The notes: a model not told the origin generated them from the sequence alone. Shown: positions 1 to 8,210, counted from the stretch's first letter. The stretch is DNA of 64,000 nt from Bradyrhizobium stylosanthis (GCF_001641335.1 NZ_LVEM01000002.1:487755-551754), one strand, 5' to 3'. Translations and numbers: made by a program.

Positions 1-1373
1 CGTCGAAGCCTGGCTCGGCCCACGACGTGTTCGACACCGTCGGCAACGAGAACCTCAACGGGTCGAAGGCCGTCGCGGTGCCGGGCTCGCTCAAGGCCTG
101 GTGCGAGACGCTGCAAAGGTTCGGCACCATGAGCCTTGCCGATGTGATGCAGCCTGCGATCAAGCATGCCGCGCGCGGCTATGCGACGACGCCATACCTG
201 CACGAATGCATCAGCGAGAGCGCCGCCGAGATGCGCAAGGACAAGCCGATTGCAGCGATCTTCCTCCCGAACGGCGAGCCGCTCAAGGTCGGCGAGCGCG
301 TGGTGCAGGCCGAATATGCCGAAACCTTGCGCTATATCGCCGACCACGGCGCGACCGCACTCTATGAGGGGCCGCTCGGCGACATCCTCGCCGACTACAT
401 GGAGAAGGCCGGCGGCTTCATCCGCCGCAATGACCTCACGGCTTACAGGACGGTCGAGCGGCAGCCGATCCGCGCCGACTATCGCGGCTGGACCATTCTC
501 GGGCCGCCGCCGCCGGCCGCGTCCGGCGTGCATATCGCGCAGATGCTGAACATTCTGGAGGGCTACGACATCGGCGGGCTCGGCTTCGGCACGCCGGAGA
601 CGATCCACTATCTCGCCGAGGTGCTGAAGATCGCCTTCGCCGACCGCGCTGCGGCCAGCGGCGACCCTGATTATGTCGGCGTGCCCGTGGAGCAGCTGAC
701 CTCGAAGGCCTATGCCGAGGAGCGCCGCCGGACCATCGATCCGGCGCGCGCGCAGGCTTTTGGTGCCGGCGTGACGCAGCTCGAAGGCGCGCACACCACG
801 CATATGACGGCCGCGGACGCTTTTGGAAACGTGGTCGCGACCACGCAGACCATCAACAATCTGTTCGGCGCCAAGATCATGATCCCGGGCCTTGGCGCCA
901 TCGCCAACAATTACATGAACCTGTTCGACCCGCGTCCCGGCCACGCGCTGTCGCTGGCGCCGGGCAAGCGGGTGACGACCTCGATGTCGCCGATGATGGC
1001 GCTAAGCGACGGCAAGCTGCGCTATGCGCTCGGATTGCCCGGGGGAAAACGCATCTTCCCGAGCGCGATGCAGGCGCTGGTGAATCTGATCGACCACGGC
1101 ATGAGCCTGCAGGAAGCGGTCGAGGCGCCGCGCGTCTGGACCGAGGGCAACGCGCTCGAGGTCGAACAGGCGGTGCCGGAGAGCGTGCGTTCGAAGCTCG
1201 CGGCGCTCGGCCACAAGGTGCAGCCGGTCGCAACCGTCGCCGGCGGCATGAATGGAATCGCCTTCCACGACGACGGCACCATGACCGGCGCGGCCTGCTG
1301 GCGCGCGGACGGCACACCGGTGGGAATGTCGGGCGGGCTCGCGAAGGCCGGGATCAGGTTCAGGCTTGCCTAG
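1..1373 (+). CDS. Gamma-glutamyltransferase-like Ntn hydrolase, 5'-truncated by window edge
   Basis: The frame is open from base 3, so the gene begins before the window; a GTG at 27 is internal. GGT-family proteins autocleave into large and small subunits and transfer or hydrolyse gamma-glutamyl groups, usually in the periplasm. Visible are the large-subunit segment with AVAVPGSL and PAIKHA, and the autocleavage site with the nucleophilic Thr in HTTHMTAAD (about base 790). The small subunit follows with KRVTTSMSPMM and ALGLPGGKRIFPSAMQAL. The loop that in E. coli GGT reads NNQMDDF reads NNYMNLF here, so the acidic residue that binds the substrate amino group is Asn. This suggests a GGT-like or acylase-like enzyme with different specificity rather than a classical glutathione hydrolase. 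Family is secure, substrate is not. Confidence 0.85.
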   Translation, partial: SKPGSAHDVFDTVGNENLNGSKAVAVPGSLKAWCETLQRFGTMSLADVMQPAIKHAARGYATTPYLHECISESAAEMRKDKPIAAIFLPNGEPLKVGERVVQAEYAETLRYIADHGATALYEGPLGDILADYMEKAGGFIRRNDLTAYRTVERQPIRADYRGWTILGPPPPAASGVHIAQMLNILEGYDIGGLGFGTPETIHYLAEVLKIAFADRAAASGDPDYVGVPVEQLTSKAYAEERRRTIDPARAQAFGAGVTQLEGAHTTHMTAADAFGNVVATTQTINNLFGAKIMIPGLGAIANNYMNLFDPRPGHALSLAPGKRVTTSMSPMMALSDGKLRYALGLPGGKRIFPSAMQALVNLIDHGMSLQEAVEAPRVWTEGNALEVEQAVPESVRSKLAALGHKVQPVATVAGGMNGIAFHDDGTMTGAACWRADGTPVGMSGGLAKAGIRFRLA

Positions 1374-1550
1374 CTCTCGTGCCCCGGACGCTGCGCATCA
1401 CCATAAGCGCGTTTACGCGCGTCTTCGACGCGCTATGGTGGTGCGCTGCAGAGCCGGGGCCCAGCAACTTCGCGTTCGGAGTTTGTGGATGCATAGGTCC
1501 CGGCTCTGCGCAGCAGCGTTGCACGCTGCAGCGCGTCCGGGACACGAGAG
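1374..1550. repeat. Dispersed palindromic intergenic element (CTCTCGTGCCC ends)
   Basis: The ends form an imperfect inverted repeat: CTCTCGTGCCCCGGACGC at the left and GCGTCCGGGACACGAGAG at the right. Inside is a smaller palindrome (CCATAAGCGCG ... CGCGCTATGG) and CG-rich arms around CCGGCTCTGC. It fills the gap between two converging genes. It looks like a REP-type element and carries no coding potential I trust. Confidence 0.7.
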
Positions 1551-1568
1551 TTGTGCTCGCGGCCTGAG

Positions 1569-2927
1569 TCACTTCCGCACGCAGATCACGCGCACGACCG
1601 CGGCCTTGGCGTCGGTCGAGGTGCCGTTCGCGCCGACACCGTTCGCCTTCAGGAAATCGCGCGCCGTTTCCGCGGCGACCATCACGGCCTGCGAGGACGG
1701 CACCGATGTCGCGGGTCCGGCGACCATCGCCGGCTTGAGCAGCGCGATGCCGGCGAACTTGCCGTCGCCATCGATCGCGGGAGCGCCGGAGAAGCCCACC
1801 GCGGGCGGCGGCGACAGCGCGGAATCGCTCGACGTGACCGGGGCGAGCGCGCCCTTGGCGCTCGACACGCCGGCCGCGCCGCCCTGGCTTTGCGGATCGG
1901 CGATGCCGATGACGTCGACACTCGTCTTCGCCGCGCCACTGGCGAGGCTGAGCGGCTTCAGGCCGCGCGCGCCATAGATGTGCAGCAGCGCGAGATCGTG
2001 CTCCTTGTCCTCGGCAAGGCGGTCGGCATTGCCATAGCCCGCGATGGTGATCGCAAGGCAGCTGTCGGTGACGAGGCGGTCGGCCAGGATCGCACCGTCG
2101 TCGCTGACGACGACGCCGGTGCCGTATTCGACGTTCTTGCGCGGCGGCGGTCCGGCCATCGGGGTGGACGGAAATGCGTTGAAGGCGCTCGACATCGCGA
2201 TCACGACCGGCTCGACCGTATTCTCCATCGCCTGGTCGTAGAGGATCGTCATGATGCGGACTTCGTCGCCTTTGAAGGTGCCGCGCACGTAAAACTTCTT
2301 CAGGCCCTGCAAACCCGACAGCACGAAGAAGTCGGGCTTCACCACGGTGTAGTCGACCTTGCGGTTGGGCTCCTTCTTCTCGGCGTCCGCGAGCTTTGCG
2401 GTGGTCGGGCCGGCCTCCTTGCGGCGGCTGAGCAGCACCTGCACGGTTCCGGTCGGCGAGGTCCATTTCGAGCCGTTGCCGTCGCTCGCCTGCTGCGGCA
2501 CCAGCTTGGCGGGAATGCCGAGCCGCGCCCCGCTGGTCGGCTCCATCACGATCTTCCAGCCGACGCCGTCCTGCTTGCGCCTCGCGGTCTCGGCGAGCGC
2601 GGCGCGTTCCTGCGGATTGAGTACGCCGGTCGGCTTGCCGCCCTTGGCCTTCTGGTATTCCTTGATGGCGTTGACCATGCGCTCGCTGACGTCGCCGGTG
2701 ATGGCGCCGTTATATTGCCCGACCCAGGCGAGGTCGGACTGCAGCGACAGCCGCTCGGCCTGCGCCATGGCATCGGCGGTTTCCGAGGGCGTCTGGACGG
2801 CGGGCGGCTTGATCGGCACGGTCTGGACCGTTTTCGGCTTGGTGCCGGGGACCTGCGGCGCCGTCATCTGGGCGTTCGCGCCTGTGGCAGAGGCCAACAT
2901 CAGTGTTGCCGCAAGCATCGATCTCAT
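1569..2927 (-). CDS. Secreted trypsin-fold protein with peptidoglycan-binding-like region, catalytic His missing
   Basis: The start at 2927 gives 452 residues beginning MRSMLAATLMLASATGANA, a good Sec signal peptide; the frame runs further upstream but without a sensible N-terminus. After a proline-rich linker, residues about 50-110 resemble a peptidoglycan-binding helical repeat (GAITGDVSERMVNAIKEYQ). The C-terminal half resembles a trypsin-like/HtrA barrel: YGTGVVVSDDGAILA, then EHDLALLHI (Asp), then GFSGAPAIDGDG (Ser). Where active proteases read TNxHVV, this one reads ADRLVT, so no His is in place, and the Ser motif is GFSGAP instead of GNSGGP. It is probably an inactive periplasmic protease homologue with a binding role. 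It converges on the GGT-like gene and faces away from moeB. Confidence 0.75.
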   Translation of the reverse strand: MRSMLAATLMLASATGANAQMTAPQVPGTKPKTVQTVPIKPPAVQTPSETADAMAQAERLSLQSDLAWVGQYNGAITGDVSERMVNAIKEYQKAKGGKPTGVLNPQERAALAETARRKQDGVGWKIVMEPTSGARLGIPAKLVPQQASDGNGSKWTSPTGTVQVLLSRRKEAGPTTAKLADAEKKEPNRKVDYTVVKPDFFVLSGLQGLKKFYVRGTFKGDEVRIMTILYDQAMENTVEPVVIAMSSAFNAFPSTPMAGPPPRKNVEYGTGVVVSDDGAILADRLVTDSCLAITIAGYGNADRLAEDKEHDLALLHIYGARGLKPLSLASGAAKTSVDVIGIADPQSQGGAAGVSSAKGALAPVTSSDSALSPPPAVGFSGAPAIDGDGKFAGIALLKPAMVAGPATSVPSSQAVMVAAETARDFLKANGVGANGTSTDAKAAVVRVICVRK

Positions 2928-3030
2928 GACAAATCCAGCCAGCCCATTGAACGCAGTGCCATTGAAGCACATCTCGTTGGTCGCGAACAATGTTGCGCTG
3001 GTTCAGGCTCGTGAGCGAGCCAAGCACCCA

Positions 3031-3170
3031 GGCCCTCATCCTGAGGAGCGGCCAAAAGGCCGCGTCTCGAAGGATGGTCACGGGCGAGATCAGGGCCTTC
3101 ATGGTTCGCCCGGCGATGCGTAGCATCGTCCGGAGAGCGCGTTGCGCGCTCCCCACCATGAGGGTTGAGA
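3031..3170. repeat. Dispersed palindromic repeat, family A (CCTCATCCTGAGGAG / CCACCATGAGG)
   Basis: Starts with CCCTCATCCTGAGGAG, contains CGTCTCGAAGGATGG and CATGGTTCG, and ends CCACCATGAGGG. A second copy lies at 6031-6140 in the opposite orientation. It ends about 10 bases before the moeB start, so it probably lies in that gene's 5' untranslated region. Confidence 0.8.
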
Positions 3171-3180
3171 GGAACGTACG

Positions 3181-3984
3181 ATGCTGAGCCCGGACGAACT
3201 CGAACGCTATGCCCGCCACATCGTGCTGCGCGATGTCGGTGGCCCCGGCCAGGCCGCGCTGAAGAAAGCCTCTGTGCTCGTGATCGGCGCCGGCGGGCTC
3301 GGTGCGCCCGCCCTGATGTACCTGGCCGCCGCCGGTGTCGGTACGCTCGGCGTGGTCGATGACGACGTGGTCTCGCTGTCCAATTTGCAGCGCCAGGTCA
3401 TTCACACCACGCCCGACATCGGCCGGCACAAGGTCGAGAGCGCGGCCGAGCGCATCTCGGCGCTCAATCCGCATGTGCGCTTCGTCGGCCACGCCACCTG
3501 GCTCAATGCCGACAATGCGCTCGGCCTGATCGGCGATTACGACCTCGTGCTCGACGGCTCCGACAATTTCTCGACGCGTTATCTGGTCTCGGACGCCTGC
3601 TTCTTCGCGAAGCGGCCGCTGATCACGGCGGCGCTCGGCACCTTCGACGGCTCGCTCACCACCATCCGCGCGCACGAGACCAACGAGCAGGGCGAGTTCA
3701 ATCCGACCTATCGCTGCCTGTTCCCGGAGGCGCCGCCGCCCGGCACGGTGCCGGCCTGCGCCGAGGCCGGCGTCATGGGCGCGCTTGCCGGCGTGCTCGG
3801 CTCGATGATGGCGCTGGAAGCGATCCGTGAGATCGTCGGTTTCGGCGACGGCCTCGTCGGCCGCCTCCTGATGATCGATGCGCGCGCGATGCGCTTCGAG
3901 ACGCTGCGCTATGGGCGCGATCCCGCCAATCCGCTCAATGGCGACGGGCCCGTGATCGCCGATCTCAGCGCCCATCGCGATTGA
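3181..3984 (+). CDS. moeB: MoeB/ThiF-family adenylyltransferase (E1-like), zinc-less form
   Basis: 267 residues, preceded by GAGAGGAA. E1-like enzymes activate the C-terminal Gly-Gly of MoaD or ThiS by adenylation, for molybdopterin or thiamine synthesis. The nucleotide loop VIGAGGLGAPAL, the DDDVVSLSNLQRQ segment and GRHKVES are typical. ACAEAGVMGALAGVLGS carries the Cys equivalent to the conserved MoeB cysteine. E. coli MoeB holds a structural zinc with two CxxC pairs. Here the first is reduced to one Cys (TYRCLF) and the C-terminal pair is absent (ends DPANPLNGDGPV), so zinc is probably not bound. No moaD, moaE or thiS lies nearby, so MoeB versus a ThiF role cannot be settled from context. 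Confidence 0.85.
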   Translation: MLSPDELERYARHIVLRDVGGPGQAALKKASVLVIGAGGLGAPALMYLAAAGVGTLGVVDDDVVSLSNLQRQVIHTTPDIGRHKVESAAERISALNPHVRFVGHATWLNADNALGLIGDYDLVLDGSDNFSTRYLVSDACFFAKRPLITAALGTFDGSLTTIRAHETNEQGEFNPTYRCLFPEAPPPGTVPACAEAGVMGALAGVLGSMMALEAIREIVGFGDGLVGRLLMIDARAMRFETLRYGRDPANPLNGDGPVIADLSAHRD

Positions 3985-3993
3985 TTATAGCGC

Positions 3994-5001
3994 TCAGGCG
4001 CTGGCCGGCTTCTCGCTGTCGAGATGTGCCATCTGCTCGGCCGCATAACGCGTTCCGGCAGCGACGTCGGGCGGAAACGCCTTGGCCAGCGCCGCGAGGT
4101 GCGCTTGCGTCAGCACCACCTTCGTTGCGCCGAGCGCCTCGGTGAGGCGATTGCGGGTGCGCGCGCCGACCAGCGGCACGATTTCCTTGCCCTGCGCTGC
4201 GACCCAGGCGATCGCGACCTGCGCCGGCGTGGCACCGATCTCGCCGGCGATCGCGCGCAGCTGCTCCGCCAGCGCGAGATTGGCGTCGAGATTCGCGCCC
4301 TGGAAACGCGGCGTCATCAGCCGGTAGTCGCGGCCGGCCTTGCCTGAATCCTTCGACCAGTGGCCGCTGATCAGGCCGCGCGCCAGCACACCGTAAGCGG
4401 TGATGGCGATGCCGAGCTCGCGGCAGGTCTTCAGGATGTCGCGCTCGATGCCGCGCTCGATCAGCGAATATTCGATCTGGAGATCGGCGATCGGATGCAC
4501 GGCATGGGCGCGGCGGATGGTGTCGGAGCCGACCTCGGAGAGGCCGATATGCCTGACATAGCCGGCCTTCACGAGATCGGCGATGCCGCCGATCGTCTCC
4601 TCGATGGGAACGTTGGGATCGAGCCGGGCCGGGCGGTAGACGTCGATGTAGTCGGTGCCGAGCCGCTGCAGCGAATAAGCGAGGAAGTTTTTGGTCGCGC
4701 CTGGCCTCGTGTCCATACCGGCGAACTCCCCGGCGGGGCCGCGCAGCGCGCCGTACTTGACGCTGAGCTGCAGCTTTTCACGCGGCGCATTCGCGAGCGC
4801 CTCGCGCAAAAGCATCTCGTTGTGACCCATGGCGTAGAAATCGCCGGTGTCGAGCAGCGTGATCCCTGCCTCGAGCGTGGCGTGGACCGTGGCGATGGCT
4901 TCGCCGCGATCGGCGGGACCATAGACCTCCGACATGCCCATGCAGCCGAGGCCAAGGGCGGACACATTGGGGCCGGTCGAACCGAGTTTGCGCTGTTCCA
5001 T
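3994..5001 (-). CDS. Aldo/keto reductase, AKR family, catalytic His replaced
   Basis: The start at 5001 gives MEQRKLGSTGPNVSALGLG, 335 residues, with GAGGAG seven bases upstream; the frame extends further without a plausible N-terminus. NADPH-dependent carbonyl reductase of the TIM-barrel AKR superfamily. Of the tetrad, Asp and Tyr are in LLDTGDFYAMGHNE and Lys is in SVKYGAL. Most relatives have IDLYYQHRVDP; here it is IDVYRPARLDP, so the catalytic His position is Ala. The NADPH-binding end (VPLVGARTRNRLTEALGA) is intact. It is divergent from a LysR gene with a 116-base spacer holding a palindrome, so it is the likely target of that regulator. Physiological substrate unknown. Confidence 0.9.
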   Translation of the reverse strand: MEQRKLGSTGPNVSALGLGCMGMSEVYGPADRGEAIATVHATLEAGITLLDTGDFYAMGHNEMLLREALANAPREKLQLSVKYGALRGPAGEFAGMDTRPGATKNFLAYSLQRLGTDYIDVYRPARLDPNVPIEETIGGIADLVKAGYVRHIGLSEVGSDTIRRAHAVHPIADLQIEYSLIERGIERDILKTCRELGIAITAYGVLARGLISGHWSKDSGKAGRDYRLMTPRFQGANLDANLALAEQLRAIAGEIGATPAQVAIAWVAAQGKEIVPLVGARTRNRLTEALGATKVVLTQAHLAALAKAFPPDVAAGTRYAAEQMAHLDSEKPASA

Positions 5002-5098
5002 GATGGCTCTCCTCGAAAGCGGCGGCCGACGGGGCCGCCTGACGAGGTTGATATGCGCCCGCTCCATTGCCGCGATAAGCTGGACAATGCGGAATAGC

Positions 5099-5118
5099 TT
5101 GTTCATTATATCGAACAA
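5099..5118. promoter_or_regulatory. Palindromic candidate LysR operator TTGTTC-N8-GAACAA
   Basis: A perfect 6-base inverted repeat with an 8-base AT-rich spacer whose last base is the A of the lysR start codon. It lies 98 bases upstream of the divergent aldo/keto reductase start. The 20-base size and position fit a LysR-type autoregulatory site; this is inferred from sequence only. Confidence 0.55.
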
Positions 5119-6029
5119 TGGATCCTCCCGACCTGCGCGATCTCGATGCCTTCGTGGCGGTCGCCCGCACCCGCAATTTCCGGCGCGCGGCGGTTGATAT
5201 GCGCGTGTCCGTGTCGAGCCTGAGCCAGCGGCTACGGGACCTCGAGGAGCGCCTTGGCGTCCGCCTGATGAACCGCACCACCCGCAGTGTCGCCCTGACG
5301 GAAGCCGGCGAGCTGCTGCTGTCGCGCGTGGCGCCTGCGCTGCGCGATGTCGGCGATGCCCTGGACCAGGTGCGGGGCCTGCGCGAGGTCGCCTCGGGCC
5401 GGCTGCGCATCAACGCGCCGCCGCCGGCGGTCGATCTCGTGCTGGCACCGATGGTCGGCCCGTTCCTTGGCCAGCATCCGCAGGTCGATCTCGACATCGT
5501 CTCCGAGAGCGGCTTCGTCGACATCGTCAGCGGCGGCTACGACGCCGGCGTGCGTTATGGCGAGCATCTCGCGCAGGACATGGTGGCGATCCCGCTGAGC
5601 GGCCCGCAGCGCTATGTTGTCGTGGCTTCGCCCGACTACATCGCGCGTCGCGGCAGGCCGCTTCATCCGAAGGATCTGCTCGAGCACGATTGCATCCGCG
5701 CGCGTTACTCGAGCGGCGTCATGCACGATCTGGAGTTCGAGAAGGCCGGCCAGGTCGTGAAGGTCGATCCGCCGGCCAAGCTGATCTCGACCAATATGGG
5801 CCTTGCGATGCGCGCCGCGCTCGACGGCGCCGGTGTCTGGGCGACGCTCGACGGCTATGTCGGCGATGCCCTGAAGTCCGGTGCGCTGGTCAGCCTGATG
5901 GAGGATTGGTGCGAGCCGTTTCCCGGCCCGTTCCTGTATTATCCGAGCCGGCGCCAGACGCCGCCGGCGCTGCGTGCTTTCATCGATTTCGTTAGCGATT
6001 GGCGCAAGCGCGAAACGCGGAGACAGTAG
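5118..6029 (+). CDS. LysR-family transcriptional regulator
   Basis: 303 residues. The N-terminal winged helix-turn-helix covers about residues 1-65 (DLDAFVAVARTRNFRRAA, SLSQRLRDLEERLGVRLMN, RTTRSVALTEAGELLL). The remainder is the periplasmic-binding-like effector domain (GRLRINAPPPAVDLVLAP onward). It sits back to back with the aldo/keto reductase gene, and a palindrome overlaps its start codon, so self-repression and control of the reductase are likely. Close to the CrgA/YafC-type LysR proteins that often guard an oxidoreductase next door. The effector cannot be read from sequence. Confidence 0.9.
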   Translation: MDPPDLRDLDAFVAVARTRNFRRAAVDMRVSVSSLSQRLRDLEERLGVRLMNRTTRSVALTEAGELLLSRVAPALRDVGDALDQVRGLREVASGRLRINAPPPAVDLVLAPMVGPFLGQHPQVDLDIVSESGFVDIVSGGYDAGVRYGEHLAQDMVAIPLSGPQRYVVVASPDYIARRGRPLHPKDLLEHDCIRARYSSGVMHDLEFEKAGQVVKVDPPAKLISTNMGLAMRAALDGAGVWATLDGYVGDALKSGALVSLMEDWCEPFPGPFLYYPSRRQTPPALRAFIDFVSDWRKRETRRQ

Positions 6030-6030
6030 A

Positions 6031-6140
6031 TCCTCATGGTGAGGAGGCGCGAAGCGCCGTCTCGAACCATGAAAGGCCCGCGATCTCGTCCGTGGCCATC
6101 CTTCGAGACGACCGCTGCGCGGTCTCCTCAGGATGAGGGA
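6031..6140. repeat. Dispersed palindromic repeat, family A, inverted copy
   Basis: Begins TCCTCATGGTGAGGAGG, contains CGTCTCGAACCATGA and CCATCCTTCGAGACG, and ends TCCTCAGGATGAGGG. It matches 3031-3170 in reverse orientation. It lies between the converging lysR and dehydrogenase genes. Confidence 0.8.
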
Positions 6141-6170
6141 CGGAGGGCTTGTCGCTCAGTCGAGGAAAAC

Positions 6171-7172
6171 TCAGAGCATGCTCGGCAGCACGCGGTCCGG
6201 CGGCTTGTGGGCGTCGAGGAAGGTGCGGATGTTGATGATCACCTTCTCGCCCATCTCGACGCGGCCCTCGATCGTGGCCGAGCCCATATGCGGTAGCAGC
6301 GTCACCTTGCCGGCCTTGGCGAGCCGCACCAGCTTCGGGTTCACCGCGGGCTCGTGCTCGTAGACGTCGAGACCGGCGCCGCCGATCTCGCCGCCTTCGA
6401 TCAGCTTGATCAGCGTGTCTTCGTCGGTCACCTCGCCGCGCGCGGTGTTGACGATGTAGGCGTCCTTGCGGATCAGCTTCAGCCGCCGGGCCGACAGAAG
6501 GTGGTAGGTCGCCGGTGTGTGCGGACAGTTCACCGAGATGATGTCCATCCGCGCCAGCATCTGGTCGAGGCTTTCCCAATAGGTCGCGCCGAGCTCCTCG
6601 GCGATCTTCGGGGCAACGGGACGGCGGTTGTGGTAGTGGATCTGCAGGCCGAAGGCGCGGGCGCGGCGCGCGACTGCCTGGCCGATGCGGCCCATGCCGA
6701 TGATGCCGAGACGCTTGCCGCCGATGCGGTGGCCGAGCATCCAGGTCGGCGACCAGCCGGCCCACGGTTTTCCCTCGGTCAGGATCGAGGCGCCTTCGAT
6801 CATCCGGCGCGGCACGGCCAGGATCAGCGCCATGGTCATGTCGGCGGTGTCCTCGGTCAGGACCTTCGGCGTGTTGGTGACGGTGATGCCGCGGGCATGC
6901 GCGGCCTCGACGTCGATATTGTCGACGCCGTTGCCGAAATTGGCGATCAGCTTCAGCTTGCAGTCCGCCTGATTAACGATGTCGGCGGTGATGTGGTCGG
7001 TGACGGTCGGGACCAGCACGTCGGCGGTGCGCGCGGCTTCGGCGAGCTGCTCGGGCGACAGCGGCGTGTCATCGAGATTGATCCGCGCGTCGAACAGCTC
7101 GCGCATGCGCGTCTCGATCGAATCCGGCAGCTTGCGCGTCACGACGACGAGGGGCTTTTTCTTCACCGACAT
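6171..7172 (-). CDS. D-2-hydroxyacid dehydrogenase, glyoxylate/hydroxypyruvate reductase type
   Basis: 333 residues, normal for the family. These NAD(P)H enzymes reduce 2-oxoacids such as glyoxylate to D-2-hydroxyacids in the cytoplasm. The substrate domain is split around a Rossmann fold with LGIIGMGRIGQAVARRA (about residues 155-170). The catalytic triad is visible: Arg in NTARGEV, Glu in YEHEPAV, His in LLPHMGS. DNPKVLTEDTADMTMALIL-type features (here NTPKVLTEDTADMTMAL) match the GyaR/GhrB subgroup. It stands alone on the minus strand between a repeat and a 328-base gap. Exact substrate preference is not determined; phosphoglycerate dehydrogenase is unlikely because the ACT domain is missing. 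Confidence 0.9.
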   Translation of the reverse strand: MSVKKKPLVVVTRKLPDSIETRMRELFDARINLDDTPLSPEQLAEAARTADVLVPTVTDHITADIVNQADCKLKLIANFGNGVDNIDVEAAHARGITVTNTPKVLTEDTADMTMALILAVPRRMIEGASILTEGKPWAGWSPTWMLGHRIGGKRLGIIGMGRIGQAVARRARAFGLQIHYHNRRPVAPKIAEELGATYWESLDQMLARMDIISVNCPHTPATYHLLSARRLKLIRKDAYIVNTARGEVTDEDTLIKLIEGGEIGGAGLDVYEHEPAVNPKLVRLAKAGKVTLLPHMGSATIEGRVEMGEKVIINIRTFLDAHKPPDRVLPSML

Positions 7173-7500
7173 GTCCTGCTCTCATGAGGCGTGAGCGGCC
7201 GCCTCTGTCGCCAAAGGACGGCTGTTCAGGCCTCATTAACCCGGTTGTTCGACACTGCCCTTGCCGTGTCGTCCCCGGCGTTTCCTTCAAGCTCTCCCGA
7301 CATTTCCAGGCTGGAAAATCGGGGCAAACTGGTTGTTCAAGTGCTCGTCCTCTCTAGCAGAAGGCCGGGCCAAGACAAGAACCACGGGTCAAGGCTTGGC
7401 GGAACACCCGCGTGGGGCGGGTCAGGGGACGGGCGCGGCAGGCATTGTGGTTTTGGGGTGGGGATGCGGCCTGGCCGGGTCCCCGACAGGAGACGGGTTG
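7173..7500. other. 328-base gap between divergent genes
   Basis: This is the promoter region for the dehydrogenase (minus) and the SH3b gene (plus). The plus frame is open back to 7261 but yields no credible protein before 7501. I see no repeat element, hairpin or RNA gene in it. Confidence 0.5.
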
Positions 7501-8031
7501 ATGGCGTTGGGGCGTTTTTGTTCGGTGATGGCGCTCGTTTGCACCTGGTGGAGCGCCTCGGTCGGCCCCTCGCATTCGGCGAAGGATGCTACCCCGCAGA
7601 CCACCAGCGGCCTGCCGGTGCCGCGCTATGTCAGCCTCAAGTCGGATCACGTCAACGTCCGCGCCGGCCCGACCAAGGACAACGATGTGGCCTGGGTCTA
7701 TACCCGCGCCGGCCTGCCGGTCGAAATCACCGCCGAGTTCGAGAACTGGCGCCGGGTGCGCGATTCCGAGGGCTCCGAGGGCTGGGTCTATCACTCGCTG
7801 CTGTCGGGCCGCCGCACTGCGGTGGTCACCATGAAGCACAAGGACGACCTCGCGCCGATCTACGACCGGGCCGATCCCGACAGCGCGGTTGCGGCCAGGC
7901 TCCAGGCCGGCGTCGTCACGACGGTGAAGAAGTGCACTGCAAACTGGTGCCGCGTCACCGGCAACGGTTTTGACGGCTGGATCCAGCAGGAACGCCTCTG
8001 GGGCGTCTATTCGGACGAGCAGGTGAATTGA
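7501..8031 (+). CDS. Secreted protein with two bacterial SH3-like domains
   Basis: 176 residues from ATG 7501, with AGGAGA seven bases upstream; the start also gives a signal-peptide-like MALGRFCSVMALVCTWWSA. Two SH3_4-type units follow: residues about 42-105 (YVSLKSDHVNVRAGP ... NWRRVRDSEGSEGWVYHSLL) and about 110-170 (APIYDRADPDSAVAARLQAG ... WCRVTGNGFDGWIQQERLW). Such proteins bind cell-wall peptides in the periplasm. It has no enzyme domain, so a wall-sensing or scaffold role is more likely than hydrolysis. Widely distributed in Rhizobiales; function unknown. Confidence 0.85.
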   Translation: MALGRFCSVMALVCTWWSASVGPSHSAKDATPQTTSGLPVPRYVSLKSDHVNVRAGPTKDNDVAWVYTRAGLPVEITAEFENWRRVRDSEGSEGWVYHSLLSGRRTAVVTMKHKDDLAPIYDRADPDSAVAARLQAGVVTTVKKCTANWCRVTGNGFDGWIQQERLWGVYSDEQVN

Positions 8032-8037
8032 CCCGAA

Positions 8038-8145
8038 GGGTCATCCCGGAGCGATGCGCAGCATCGAATCCAGGATCTCGAGATTCCCCAGCGCGCAATT
8101 TGCGCGCCTGAGGTCTGGTGCTAGCGCACCGTCCCGGAATGACGG
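8038..8145. repeat. Dispersed palindromic repeat, family D (GTCATYCCGG ... CCGGAATGACG)
   Basis: Runs from GGTCATCCCGGAGCGATGCG through ATCTCGAGATTCC to GTCCCGGAATGACGG. Related copies are at 39716-39813 and 44249-44352. Immediately after it, 8158-8180 is a separate palindrome, ATGGCCGGG-ACAA-GCCCGGCCAT, which equals the end of a family C element. The block separates the converging SH3b and irr genes and could end transcription. Confidence 0.75.
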
Positions 8146-8210
8146 CCTGAAACGACAATGGCCGGGACAAGCCCGGCCATGACGCCAGAATTCAGCAGAT
8201 TGGATCGATC

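Noticed and set aside
7261..7500. 80-codon N-terminal extension of the SH3b protein
   Set aside because: The frame is open, but the ATG at 7501 has a good ribosome site and a signal peptide follows it.
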